From: an uncultured Rhizobiaceae bacterium
GTDB lineage: Bacteria > Pseudomonadota > Alphaproteobacteria > Rhizobiales > Rhizobiaceae
Direction: 5' to 3'
Length of the DNA: 64,000 nucleotides
NCBI GenBank assembly: GCA_947259295.1
Contig: CAMYMG010000040.1
Location: 45,989-109,988 of the forward strand
The translations under genes and the position numbers were made by a program. Positions 1-8,996 of the stretch are shown here, one piece after another. Position 1 is the first letter of the stretch. Every line of letters starts with the position of its first letter. The notes below the pieces were generated by a model that was not told the origin of the DNA, ran no database searches, and saw only the letters and a list, made by a program, of their open reading frames with translations.

Positions 1-1572
1 CGCCTGCGGCTCGGCGAGCGCTCCATGGGAGGCTCGCTGTCCTGGACCACGCCGCAACCGGTGACGGAATTTCCGGCCAGCGGGCCGTTCGGCGATCTGG
101 CGCCGCCGACCGAAGTGACGGTGTCTCGGCAGGTCCTGGCAGAACCGACTTCCGACATTGTCGAGCGCACATGGGCGAGCCTTGCCGACGGTACGCCGCT
201 GGTGACGGGCGCGAAGCGCGACAGGGGAACGCTGGTGCTTTTCCATGTCACGCCGGAGGCGACCTGGTCCAACCTGCCGATCTCCGGCAGTTTCGTGGAG
301 ATGCTGCGGCGGATCGTGCAATTGTCGCGCAACCAGGGTGCGGTGACGACCAACGCGGAAAGCCCGGTCGCGGCGCTGGCGCCCTACCGGATGATCGCTG
401 CGAACGGAACGCTGACGCCGCCGCCCCCTGAGGCCAGGCCGCTGGCCGTCGGCGGCGCGTCGGCCCCGGTAACGATGGAGAATCCCCCCGGCCTCTACGG
501 CACGGAGGAGGGCGTGTTCGCGCATAATCTTCTGGCGGCGGATGCGACCTTCGAGCCGCTGGTTCGGCCGGCAATATCGGCGCCGGTGACAGAACTGCGT
601 TATGCTCTCGACGAATCGCGTGACCTGAAGGGGCCGCTCGTGGCCATCGCTCTCGTCCTTATGCTGCTCGACACGCTCGCCGTGTTCTGGATGGGTGGTG
701 TATTTTCGCGCCGTCCGACGCGGTCGGCTCGAACCGTCGGCGCTGCGACCGCATTGGCGCTGCTATGCCTCGGCCTGGCATCGCTGCCCGACCAGGCGCG
801 GGCGCAGGATGTCGGACCCGGCGACGCCGATGCCATCGAGGCAATCTCCAAGACTCGCATCGCCTATGTCTTGACGGGCGATGCCGGCATCGACGCCGTG
901 ACGCGCGCTGGGATCGCCGGGCTGTCGCGTTTCATGATCGAGAAGACCGCGCTGGAACCGGGTGAGCCTGCCGGCGTCGACATCGCCAAGGATGAGCTGT
1001 CATTCTATCCGCTGATCTATTGGCCTATCGACGCCGGAACAGCCATGCCGAGTGAAGCCGCGGTCGCGCGGGTCGACGCCTACATGCAATCCGGCGGCAC
1101 GGTCCTGTTCGACACGCGCGACCAGTTCTCGACCGGTATCGACGCCGGTTCGGCGAGCCCGGCCACGGAACGGCTGCGCGACATTCTCAGCAGCCTGAAC
1201 GTGCCGCCGCTCGAGCCGGTGCCCGAAGACCACGTGCTGACGAAGGCGTTCTTCATCATGCCGGAGTTTCCGGGTCGCTTTAACGGCAGCCCGTTGTGGG
1301 TGGAAGCCTCGCTTGAGGCCACCAACTCGGAGAACCGGCCGGTACGGACCGGCGATGGTGTCAGCCCGATCATGATAACCGCTAACGACCTGGCCGGCGC
1401 CTGGGCGATCGACGAGAACGGCGATCCGCTACTGCCGACCGTGCCGTCCGATCCGATGCAACGCATCTATGCGCTGCGCGCCGGCGTAAACATCATGATG
1501 TACATGCTGACCGGCAACTACAAATCCGACCAGGTGCACGTGCCGGTGCTGCTCGAACGGCTGGGTCAGTGA
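1..1572 (+). CDS. DUF4159 domain membrane protein, C-terminal part (5' end outside window)
   Basis: The frame is open from base 1, so the start lies upstream; 523 residues are visible. A hydrophobic segment lies at about 634-690 and another at about 739-795. The region from about 850 to the stop matches my knowledge of the DUF4159 domain (TRIAYVLTGD near its start, then a PLIYWP stretch). Such proteins are usually encoded with MoxR ATPase and DUF58 genes and start with a BatA-like membrane domain; that part would lie before this window. The next gene follows after 10 bp, so the two form an operon. The family's molecular role is unknown; a cell-envelope function related to the MoxR/VWA system is an inference from context. 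Confidence 0.75.
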   Translation, partial: RLRLGERSMGGSLSWTTPQPVTEFPASGPFGDLAPPTEVTVSRQVLAEPTSDIVERTWASLADGTPLVTGAKRDRGTLVLFHVTPEATWSNLPISGSFVEMLRRIVQLSRNQGAVTTNAESPVAALAPYRMIAANGTLTPPPPEARPLAVGGASAPVTMENPPGLYGTEEGVFAHNLLAADATFEPLVRPAISAPVTELRYALDESRDLKGPLVAIALVLMLLDTLAVFWMGGVFSRRPTRSARTVGAATALALLCLGLASLPDQARAQDVGPGDADAIEAISKTRIAYVLTGDAGIDAVTRAGIAGLSRFMIEKTALEPGEPAGVDIAKDELSFYPLIYWPIDAGTAMPSEAAVARVDAYMQSGGTVLFDTRDQFSTGIDAGSASPATERLRDILSSLNVPPLEPVPEDHVLTKAFFIMPEFPGRFNGSPLWVEASLEATNSENRPVRTGDGVSPIMITANDLAGAWAIDENGDPLLPTVPSDPMQRIYALRAGVNIMMYMLTGNYKSDQVHVPVLLERLGQ

Positions 1573-1582
1573 GGTCCCGGCG

Positions 1583-3649
1583 ATGAATTACTCGATCTCC
1601 TTCGAACCACTGATGTCATGGCCGCTGCTTGCTGCCATCCTGGTTCCGATCGCGATTATCGTGCTCGCCGGTCTGTGGCTGCGCCAGCGCGGCGCGATCT
1701 TCCGCTGTGCGGCGCTGCTTGCCCTCGCCGCCGCGCTGATCAATCCGGTACTGCTCGACGAGGAGCGCGATCCCCTGAAAAGCGTCGTGGCGTTGATCGT
1801 GGATCGCAGCCAGAGCCAGGACATCGGCGACCGCCAGTCCGAAACCAGCGCCGCGCTTGCCGGCCTGCAGGAGCGGCTGGCCCGCTTCAAGCAGTTCGAG
1901 GTCCGCGTCATCGAGGCCGGTCGAGCCGACGCTGCCGACGAACGCGCCGAGACGCGGCTGTTTTCGGCACTCGACGGTGCGTTCCGCGACGTGCCGCCGT
2001 CGCGCATAGCCGGCGCGGTGATGATAACCGACGGGCAGGTGCACGATGCGCCGAACTCGGCGAAGAGCTTCCCGGCACCGCTGCATGCGCTGATCACCGG
2101 CGACGAGGACGAGCGCGACCGCCGCATCCGTTTCGAGAACGCGCCGCGCTTCGGCCTCGTCGGCAAGCCGCTTGAGATGACCTACCGGGTGCTTTCGGCC
2201 AATGGCGAAGGCGGACAGGTCGATGTGCGCGTGTCCATCAACGGCCAGCCGGTATCGACGCAGCGCGCAACGATCGGCGTCGAGACGCAGCTTGAGATCG
2301 TCATTCCGGGCGCGGGCCGCAACATCGTCGAACTGGCGATCGACCCGGCCGAGGGCGAACTCACCGACACCAACAACCGCGCCATCGCCATTCTCGACGG
2401 TATCCGGGAGAACCTGCGTGTGCTGCTGGTGTCCGGCGAGCCGCATGCCGGTGAGCGCACATGGCGCAACCTTCTGAAGTCCGATGCGTCGGTCGACCTG
2501 GTGCACTTCACGATTCTGCGCCCGCCGGAGAAGCAGGACGGCACGCCGATCAACGAACTGTCCTTGATTGCCTTTCCGACGCGCGAACTGTTCGTCGAGA
2601 AGATCAACGATTTCGACCTCATCATCTTCGACCGCTACCAGCACCGCGACGTGCTGCCGATCCTCTATTACGACTACATCGCCGAGTATGTCGAAAAGGG
2701 AGGCGCGCTGCTGATCGCGGCGGGGCCGGAATATGCCGGCGAGCAGTCGATAGCCCGGACGCCGCTGATGTCTGCGCTGCCGGCTATGCCGACGGGGCAG
2801 GTGATCGAGCAGGCCTTCTATCCGCGCCTGACGGAACTCGGCCAGCGTCATCCGGTGACACGCGGGCTCGACGGGTCAGCCTCCGAGCCGCCGCACTGGA
2901 GCCGCTGGTTCCGTCTCATCGGCATCGACCGGCCAGAGGGCGAGGCGGTGATGAAGGGGCCGGACGACAGGCCGCTTCTGCTGCTCGACCGCAAGGGCGA
3001 GGGACGCGTCGGCATGCTGCTGTCCGACCAGGGCTGGCTCTGGGCGCGCGGCTTCGAAGGTGGCGGCCCGCATGTCGCGCTCTACCGCCGCATCGCGCAC
3101 TGGTTGATGAAGGAGCCGGAGCTTGAGGAAGAGCGGCTGACAGCAGGCGGCCGCGGCATGACGCTCGACGTGACGAGGCAGACAATGCGCGACGATCCGG
3201 GTCCCGCGCTGGTCATCACACCGTCCGGCAAGACGCTCAGCGTGCCGCTCTCGGCTTCGTCGCCGGGTGTTTTCACCGGCAGTTCGGAGGTCGACGAAAT
3301 CGGTCTCTACCAGATCGGCAATGGCGACCTCAGCGCGCTCGCGCATGTCGGGCCGGTCAACGCACCGGAATTCGCCGACACGATATCGAGCGAAGAGGTG
3401 CTGCGCCCCGTGGCCGAGGAAAGCGGCGGTTCGGTACGCCGCATCGCCGGCCTGACCGGCGTTTCGCTGCCGGGCATCGTGCCTGTCCGGGGAACCTCCA
3501 ACGCCTCAGGGACCGACTGGATCGGGCTTAGGACCACGAACGACAGCGTGCTGAAGTCGGTTTCGCGCGTGCCCCTGTTCGGCGGCTTCTTCGGCCTCGG
3601 CCTGCTGCTTCTGGCGCTCGGCTCGATGTGGTATCGCGAGGGACGATAG
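1583..3649 (+). CDS. Membrane protein with VWA-like and glutamine-amidotransferase-like regions
   Basis: 688 residues. Two N-terminal membrane segments (about residues 13-31 and 38-56) precede a soluble part, and one membrane segment lies just before the C-terminus (about 665-682). After the second segment, VALIVDRSQSQD resembles the metal-site start of a von Willebrand A domain but is degenerate (DxSxS is not intact). Around residues 350-380 the segment DLIIFDRYQ followed by GGALLIAAGPEYAG resembles the class I glutamine amidotransferase-like fold seen in BatA/DUF4159-linked proteins. It starts 10 bp after the DUF4159 gene with a GAGG before the ATG, so it is translated from the same message. 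Function is unknown; a partner of a MoxR-type ATPase is the family-level expectation. Confidence 0.75.
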   Translation: MNYSISFEPLMSWPLLAAILVPIAIIVLAGLWLRQRGAIFRCAALLALAAALINPVLLDEERDPLKSVVALIVDRSQSQDIGDRQSETSAALAGLQERLARFKQFEVRVIEAGRADAADERAETRLFSALDGAFRDVPPSRIAGAVMITDGQVHDAPNSAKSFPAPLHALITGDEDERDRRIRFENAPRFGLVGKPLEMTYRVLSANGEGGQVDVRVSINGQPVSTQRATIGVETQLEIVIPGAGRNIVELAIDPAEGELTDTNNRAIAILDGIRENLRVLLVSGEPHAGERTWRNLLKSDASVDLVHFTILRPPEKQDGTPINELSLIAFPTRELFVEKINDFDLIIFDRYQHRDVLPILYYDYIAEYVEKGGALLIAAGPEYAGEQSIARTPLMSALPAMPTGQVIEQAFYPRLTELGQRHPVTRGLDGSASEPPHWSRWFRLIGIDRPEGEAVMKGPDDRPLLLLDRKGEGRVGMLLSDQGWLWARGFEGGGPHVALYRRIAHWLMKEPELEEERLTAGGRGMTLDVTRQTMRDDPGPALVITPSGKTLSVPLSASSPGVFTGSSEVDEIGLYQIGNGDLSALAHVGPVNAPEFADTISSEEVLRPVAEESGGSVRRIAGLTGVSLPGIVPVRGTSNASGTDWIGLRTTNDSVLKSVSRVPLFGGFFGLGLLLLALGSMWYREGR

Positions 3650-3677
3650 CGCGTCGCGATACCTTCGCCGGGGGAAG

Positions 3678-3983
3678 CTATTCTTCCGGCTCGGTCGTGA
3701 ACATCAACGGAAATCCCTCGGCCTTGCCGGCGTCGGTAGCTCGCGTCGCCTTCGTCTCGGCGATGTCGCGCGTATAGACGGCAACGACGCACACACCGAG
3801 ACGGTGGGCCGTGATCATGACCCTGTGGGCCTGGTCTTCGGACAGCCGGAACTCTGCCTTCAGGACACGAACGACGAATTCGCGCGGCGTGAAGTCGTCA
3901 TTGATCAGGATGACCTTGAACAGCTTCGGCCGTTCGGTCTTCGGTTTCGGCTTGGTACGTGGCTTGACGACGGTTTCGGGCAT
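3678..3983 (-). CDS. clpS: ATP-dependent Clp protease adaptor ClpS
   Basis: 101 residues from the ATG at 3983; a TTG at 4028 would add 15 residues with no family resemblance. The core FKVILINDDFTPREFVV is the N-degron-binding region of ClpS, with the Asn-Asp-Asp that contacts the substrate alpha-amino group. A later His (MITAHRLG) lines the pocket. ClpS delivers N-end-rule substrates to ClpAP in the cytoplasm. A charged Lys/Pro-rich stretch (KPRTKPKPKTERPK) precedes the core as in other family members. Rhizobia commonly carry two ClpS paralogues and I cannot tell which one this is. It is convergent with the upstream membrane operon and divergent from the flavin oxidase gene. Confidence 0.93.
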   Translation of the reverse strand: MPETVVKPRTKPKPKTERPKLFKVILINDDFTPREFVVRVLKAEFRLSEDQAHRVMITAHRLGVCVVAVYTRDIAETKATRATDAGKAEGFPLMFTTEPEE

Positions 3984-4150
3984 CTGGCGTGCTGACGGCA
4001 GGAGCGCAAGCTGCGGAATCTCGCACAAATGCGCCGCATCGTCCAGCCGGACCCGGTGGTTCAGTTCCTGAACTTGCCGCGCCGCGCCGCCAGGCTCAAC
4101 ATGCGATGATGCCGAGCCACGGCTCGACGCACGATGTGGAGGATAGCGAC

Positions 4151-5575
4151 ATGAACACTCTCAGTCTCATGACCCTTGAGCGCGACAAGGCAATGGTTAC
4201 CGGCAGTTCCGTCGAGGCGCTGGCCGCCGGCCTGCAGGGCAGTCTGCTGGCGAGTGGCGACGCCGGTTACGATGAGGCTCGAACCATCTGGAACGCCATG
4301 ATCGACCGTCGCCCCGGCCTGATCGTGCGCTGTGCGGCGGCCGCCGATGTTGCCAAGGCGGTGCGCTTTGCCCGCGACAACGGGCTGCTGCTTGCCGTGC
4401 GCGGCGGCGGCCACAACATTGCAGGCAATGCCGTGTGCGATGGCGGGCTGATGATCGACCTTTCGCAGATGAAGTCGGTGCGGGTCGACGCAGCAGCCAG
4501 GAAAGCTGTCGTGCAGCCCGGCGCCACGCTTGCCGACGTCGACCGGGAAACGCAGGCCGTAGGGCTCGCGCTCCCGATGGGGATCAATTCCACGACCGGG
4601 ATAGCAGGGCTGACGCTGGGCGGTGGCTTTGGCTGGATCACCCGCAAGTTCGGCCTGACCATCGACAGCCTGCTCGCGGCCGAGGTGGTCACCGCCGAAG
4701 GAGAGACGGTCCGTGCCAGCGCGGACGAGAACCCAGACCTGTTCTGGGGCTTGCGCGGCGGCGGCGGCAATTTCGGGGTCGTCACCTCCTTCGAGTTCAA
4801 GCTTCACAAGGTGGGGCCGGAGGTGCTCGCGGGGCTGGTGGTGCATCCCTTTGCCGAAGCAGAGGCGGTCCTGAAGGAATATCGGCAGGTCGTGGCTGGC
4901 GCGCCGGATGAACTGACCTGCTGGGTCGTCATGCGCCAGGCACCGCCGCTGCCATTCCTGCCGAAAGAATGGCATGGCAAGGAGGTCCTGATCCTTGCCA
5001 TGTGTTACTGCGGCGACCCCGGGGATGGCGAGCGTGCGACGGCGGCTCTGCGCTCCATCGGCAAACCGATCGCCGACGTCGTAGGGCCCAATCCCTTTGC
5101 CGGGTGGCAGCAGGCCTTCGATCCGCTGCTCACGCCCGGTGCGCGCAATTACTGGAAGAGCCACGACCTGACGGAGCTCTCGGGTGCAGCGCTCGGCGTG
5201 TTGCTGTCGGCGGTCAAGGCGTTGCCGGGTCACGAATGCGAGGTGTTCCTCGCCCATGTCGGGGGGCAGGCCGACCGGGTTGCGGCCGACGCTACGGCGT
5301 TTCCGCAGCGCAACGCGCATTTCGTGATGAACGTGCACACCCGCTGGCAGGACGCCGGCGACGATGCGGCTTTCATCGGCTGGGCGCGCAAGCTCTTCGA
5401 CGCGATGAAGCCGCATGCCGCGGGCACGGCCTATGTGAACTTCATGCCGGATGACGAGGGAGGCCGCGTCGAGGACGCCTATGGCCGCAACTACAAGCGG
5501 CTGGCTTCCATCAAGAAGCGCTACGACCCGAGGAACCTGTTCCGGATGAACCAGAACGTGAAGCCGGCGGCCTAG
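4151..5575 (+). CDS. FAD-linked oxidase of the berberine bridge enzyme / 6-hydroxynicotine oxidase type
   Basis: 474 residues from the ATG at 4151, which has GGAGGA about 8 nt upstream; in-frame starts further upstream lack this site and give no homologous sequence. The N-terminal half is a PCMH-type FAD domain. RGGGHNIAG (His88) is the usual histidine for 8-alpha covalent flavin attachment. The position that holds the second covalent Cys in bicovalent enzymes is Ser147 (GINSTTGIAG), so single covalent attachment is expected. LGGGFGW and LRGGGGNFGVVT are further FAD contacts. The C-terminus (YDPRNLFRMNQN) is the BBE motif. The substrate is unknown and no neighbour identifies it. Cytoplasmic; no signal peptide. 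Confidence 0.85.
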   Translation: MNTLSLMTLERDKAMVTGSSVEALAAGLQGSLLASGDAGYDEARTIWNAMIDRRPGLIVRCAAAADVAKAVRFARDNGLLLAVRGGGHNIAGNAVCDGGLMIDLSQMKSVRVDAAARKAVVQPGATLADVDRETQAVGLALPMGINSTTGIAGLTLGGGFGWITRKFGLTIDSLLAAEVVTAEGETVRASADENPDLFWGLRGGGGNFGVVTSFEFKLHKVGPEVLAGLVVHPFAEAEAVLKEYRQVVAGAPDELTCWVVMRQAPPLPFLPKEWHGKEVLILAMCYCGDPGDGERATAALRSIGKPIADVVGPNPFAGWQQAFDPLLTPGARNYWKSHDLTELSGAALGVLLSAVKALPGHECEVFLAHVGGQADRVAADATAFPQRNAHFVMNVHTRWQDAGDDAAFIGWARKLFDAMKPHAAGTAYVNFMPDDEGGRVEDAYGRNYKRLASIKKRYDPRNLFRMNQNVKPAA

Positions 5576-5589
5576 CCGGACCGGAGGCT

Positions 5590-5608
5590 GCCGGCCGCAT
5601 AGGCCGGC
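5590..5608. terminator. Hairpin between convergent genes
   Basis: GCCGGCC, loop GCATA, GGCCGGC form a perfect 7-bp GC stem between the ends of the flavin oxidase gene (+) and choV (-). There is no T-run on either side, so termination is an inference from position only. Confidence 0.35.
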
Positions 5609-5617
5609 GGCCACTCA

Positions 5618-6802
5618 CTAGCGACGCAATACGGCCGACAGAACGTCCCTGACGCCGATCGCACCCATGAAACGGGATGCTTCGTCGAACAGGGCCACGG
5701 GGGCCGTCTGCGAGCGGTGCATGGCCAGCATGACCGCCTTCAGCGAGGTGCCCGGACTTGCCCAGTACACCTCATGGGAATCCTCCGGCAGCGTCTCGAT
5801 CGGATCGCAGGATACCCAGATCGCCGGCTGGCCGTTGCGTTCGGCGGCGACGACAAGGCCCTTCTCGTCGATCTTGAAACGCGTCGTTTCGCGCCGGTCG
5901 AGCCAGAGCCAGCCGCCTTCGCCAGCACTTTCGAGGTCGCGCTTGTCGCGCATGACGTTCCAGGCGGTGAGCACCGACAGCGGGTTCACATTGGCGATGA
6001 AGTCGCGCACGTAATCGTTGGCGGGCTGCAGCACGATGTCTTCCGGCGTGCCGCTCTGCACGATGCGGCCGCCTTCCATGATGGTGATGGTGGTGCCGAT
6101 CTTCAGCGCCTCCTCGAGATCATGGCTGACGAAGATGATGGTCTTCTTCAATTCGTCCTGCAGTTGCAGCAATTCATCCTGCAGCTTGGTGCGGATCAGC
6201 GGGTCGAGCGCGGAAAAGGGCTCGTCCATGAGGAGGATCGGCGCTTCCGTGGCGAAGGCGCGGGCGAGGCCGACGCGCTGCTGCATGCCGCCCGACAGTT
6301 CGTGGGCGTATTTCTTGGCCCACTGGTCGAGATGAACGAGTTCGAGCTGCTTGGCGACGCGCTCCTTGCGTTCCTTTTCGGGTACGCCGGCGAGCTCGAG
6401 GCCGAAGCCGACATTTTCCTCCACGGTGCGCCAGGGCAGCAGGCCAAACTGCTGGAACACCATGGCGACGCACTCGCGGCGAATTTTGCGCAATTCCTGC
6501 GGCGAGCAGTGGGCGACATCGGCCGACCAGTCGCCGTCATGCACGATGACCTCGCCGCGGGTGACCGTGTTCAGCCCGTTGACGGCGCGCAACAGGGTCG
6601 ACTTGCCCGAGCCCGAAAGACCCATCAGCACCGAAATCTCGCCTTGCTGAACGGTCAGGTTGGCGCCGGCGCAGCCGAGCACATTGCCGGTCTTTTCGAG
6701 AATCTCCGCACGGTCCGCGCCCTTGTCGAGCATGTCGACGGCCTTCTCCGTGTCGTCGCCGAAGATGATGTCGACATTCTTGAATTCGACCGCGACGCTC
6801 AT
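5618..6802 (-). CDS. choV: Choline/betaine ABC transporter ATP-binding protein
   Basis: 394 residues, the size of the ProV/OpuAA/ChoV family. Walker A is GLSGSGKST, the signature is LSGGMQQRVGLARA, Walker B is ILLMDEP, and the H-loop is IIFVSHDLEEA. After residue ~270 a C-terminal extension ends in a CBS-like region (SQTAPVALFDEASRFMGAIGVRDVLSAVL), the regulatory part of quaternary-amine importers. Its start overlaps the stop of choW by 4 bp, so translation is coupled. With choX and choW it forms a complete type I importer; the substrate assignment rests on the binding protein. It acts on the inner face of the inner membrane. Confidence 0.92.
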   Translation of the reverse strand: MSVAVEFKNVDIIFGDDTEKAVDMLDKGADRAEILEKTGNVLGCAGANLTVQQGEISVLMGLSGSGKSTLLRAVNGLNTVTRGEVIVHDGDWSADVAHCSPQELRKIRRECVAMVFQQFGLLPWRTVEENVGFGLELAGVPEKERKERVAKQLELVHLDQWAKKYAHELSGGMQQRVGLARAFATEAPILLMDEPFSALDPLIRTKLQDELLQLQDELKKTIIFVSHDLEEALKIGTTITIMEGGRIVQSGTPEDIVLQPANDYVRDFIANVNPLSVLTAWNVMRDKRDLESAGEGGWLWLDRRETTRFKIDEKGLVVAAERNGQPAIWVSCDPIETLPEDSHEVYWASPGTSLKAVMLAMHRSQTAPVALFDEASRFMGAIGVRDVLSAVLRR

Positions 6803-7653
6803 TTCTTGCCTCCGACGCCGATCCGGGTGGCCCGGTCGAGGATGATCGCCAGGATGACGATGGCAAGCCCGGCCTCAAGGCCAAGGTCGATCTTGCGCGA
6901 GCCGAGCGCGCGGTTGATCTCGGTACCAAGGCCGCCGGCGCCGATCAGCGCGGCAAACACCACCATCGACAGCGACAGCATGATCGACTGCGTCAGGCCC
7001 GCCATGATCGTCGGCAAGGCCGAGGGCAGTTCCACCTTCCACAATAATTGCCGCTTGGTGGCGCCAAAGGATTCGCCGGCCTCGATGATGGCGGTGGGGA
7101 CTGAGGTGACGCCGAGATGGGTGAGCCGGACCGAGGTCGGGATGACGAAGATGATGGTGACGATAAGTCCAGGCGCGTTGCCGAGACCGAAGAGGGTCAG
7201 AACCGGGATGAGATAGACGAAGGTCGGCAGCGTCTGCATCAGGTCGAGAACCGGAAGCAGCACACGGTAAACCTTGGGCTTGTGCGCGGCCCAGATTCCC
7301 ACCGGCACGCCAATGGCCATCGACATGGCGGCAGCGGCGACCACTAGCACGAGCGTCTCGACCGTCTGCTTCCAGAGGTTCTGGTTGATGATGAAGACGA
7401 GGCCGAGGAAGACGCCGAGCGCCAGTGGTCTGGAGCGCTGCAAGAGGTACGCGATCCCGGCGATCACCAGGGCAAGCACCGCAGGCGGCATCATCAGGAG
7501 AATGTCGACCATGGAGTCGAGCAGGAAGTTCAGTCCGTTGGAAAAGGCACGAAAGAACGTGTTGAAATTGTCGGTCAGGAACTCGAAGAAGTTCTTGCCC
7601 CAAGTGCCGATCGGTATCTTGTAATCGACCAGAAATTCAGAAACCGGATCCAT
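6799..7653 (-). CDS. choW: Choline/betaine ABC transporter permease
   Basis: 284 residues with about six membrane segments. The cytoplasmic coupling loop EAGESFGATKRQLLWKVELP is the EAA motif of binding-protein-dependent permeases and closely resembles ProW/ChoW. The soluble N-terminal part (FLVDYKIPIGTWGKNFFEFL) is typical of ProW-type permeases. It lies between choX (117 bp upstream, with a hairpin in the gap) and choV (4-bp overlap), which fixes its role as the membrane channel of this importer. Confidence 0.92.
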   Translation of the reverse strand: MDPVSEFLVDYKIPIGTWGKNFFEFLTDNFNTFFRAFSNGLNFLLDSMVDILLMMPPAVLALVIAGIAYLLQRSRPLALGVFLGLVFIINQNLWKQTVETLVLVVAAAAMSMAIGVPVGIWAAHKPKVYRVLLPVLDLMQTLPTFVYLIPVLTLFGLGNAPGLIVTIIFVIPTSVRLTHLGVTSVPTAIIEAGESFGATKRQLLWKVELPSALPTIMAGLTQSIMLSLSMVVFAALIGAGGLGTEINRALGSRKIDLGLEAGLAIVILAIILDRATRIGVGGKK

Positions 7654-7710
7654 ATCGCCCCCTCGCGCGGATTGCCTCTCGCTTTTTAACCCATCATTGC
7701 ACGGCTAAAC

Positions 7711-7742
7711 GCAAAGGGCAGCCGAAACTGGTTCGGCTGCCC
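7711..7742 (-). terminator. Strong hairpin between choX and choW
   Basis: GGGCAGCCGAA (7716-7726), loop ACTGG, TTCGGCTGCCC (7732-7742): a perfect 11-bp stem. Read on the minus strand it is followed by CCTTTGC then GTTT. It sits right after the choX stop and before choW. Such intercistronic hairpins after binding-protein genes usually terminate part of the transcripts and protect the upstream part, giving more binding protein than permease. Confidence 0.65.
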
Positions 7743-7769
7743 CATTTTGACAGGCGTTTGGCAGCGTGG

Positions 7770-8705
7770 CTAGTTCGCCAGTGCGGCCTTCACAGCGGCG
7801 GACGCATCGCCGCCGTCGAAGGTCGTGACGCCTTCCAGCCACGGCGTGACGGCATCGGGGTTCTTCTGCAGCCAGGCCTTGGCAGCGGAGTTCGCGTCGC
7901 CGCCCTTGAGGATCTCGTCCATGATCGCGCCCTCCATGTCGAGACTGAACTTCAAGTTGGAGATGAACTTGCCGGCGTTCGGGCATTCGGTCATGTAGCC
8001 CTTGCGCACATTGGTCTCAACCGTGGCGGCTCCGAAGCCGGAGTCACCCATGCCGTCGAGATAGGTGATGTCCATGGCGCCCATGATCGGATGCGGCGTC
8101 CAGCCGAGGAAGGCGATCCACTCGTTGTTCTTCATCGCTTGTTCGGCCTGGGTCAGCATGCCGGCTTCCGACGATTCGACGAGTTCGAAGCCCTCCAGAT
8201 TGTCGGCGGGGTCCTTGATCATCTCGAGGATGATCCGGTTGCCGTCATTGCCGGCCTCGATGCCGTAGATCTTGCCGTTGAACTTGTCCTTGAACTTTCC
8301 GATGTCGGTCAGGCTCTTGACGCCTGCTTCGGCGACATAGGTCGGCACCACGATGCCGTAGCCGGCGCCTTCGAGGTTGCGCGACACAGTCTCGACCGAA
8401 CCTTCCTCGGTGTATTCCTTGATGTCGGCGGTCATCGAAGGCATCCAGTTGCCGAGGAAGACGTCGAGATCGTTGTTCTTGAGTGAGGCGTAGGTCACCG
8501 GAACCGACAGCACCTTGACGTCCGGCTCATAGCCGAGCGCTTCCAGCAGCACCGAGGCGATGCCGGTGGTTGCCTGAATGTCGGTCCAGCCGACATCGGA
8601 GAGCCTTACGGTCTTGCAGCTTTCCGGATCCGCAGCGAAGGCAACGCCCGACGAAAGAAAGGCCGCCAGGCCAAGGCCCGCGGCGAGTGAGTTGATACGC
8701 GACAT
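7770..8705 (-). CDS. choX: Choline-binding periplasmic protein
   Basis: 311 residues from the ATG at 8705, which has GGGAGA upstream; a longer frame to 8849 lacks a sensible start. Signal peptide: MSRINSLAAGLGLAAFLSSGVAFA, cleaved before ADPES. The mature start (DPESCKTVRLSDVGWTDI), VLSVPVTYASLKN and DVFLGNWMPSM closely follow Sinorhizobium ChoX as I remember it, including aromatic residues that cage the quaternary ammonium. The conserved Cys near the mature N-terminus is also present (SCKTV), paired with a later Cys (TECPNAG). It captures choline in the periplasm for ChoWV. Imported choline can feed betaine synthesis or demethylation; fhs at 18 kb could handle the resulting one-carbon units, but the two loci are not adjacent. 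Confidence 0.9.
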   Translation of the reverse strand: MSRINSLAAGLGLAAFLSSGVAFAADPESCKTVRLSDVGWTDIQATTGIASVLLEALGYEPDVKVLSVPVTYASLKNNDLDVFLGNWMPSMTADIKEYTEEGSVETVSRNLEGAGYGIVVPTYVAEAGVKSLTDIGKFKDKFNGKIYGIEAGNDGNRIILEMIKDPADNLEGFELVESSEAGMLTQAEQAMKNNEWIAFLGWTPHPIMGAMDITYLDGMGDSGFGAATVETNVRKGYMTECPNAGKFISNLKFSLDMEGAIMDEILKGGDANSAAKAWLQKNPDAVTPWLEGVTTFDGGDASAAVKAALAN

Positions 8706-8996
8706 GAGGAGTCTCCCATTGAAATTCTGCTTGCGGGGCGGCGTTGGACTTGTCGCTCCGCTGAATTCCGCAAGCCAAACATCATTTTCGTCCCGATTCA
8801 AGCGCCGTGACCTGCTTGCGGTCGGCACCGGGTGACCTGCATGCGACAACCCGGCCGTTCGGGGCGACGGCTGGCGCGCCGCCTTCGGATAGAAGCCGTG
8901 AGCCCATTTAGCGTCGGTTGGCTAGGATCTTGTCTTTCATTCGCCCGACCACCCCCATATATTCCCGACCACCAAGCCAAGCCGGGGAGAGCGACG

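Noticed and set aside
8930..8963. Promoter for the ATPase operon (TTGTCT ... TATATT)
   Set aside because: The -10 is good but the spacer is 22 nt; no better -35 at 17 nt could be supported.
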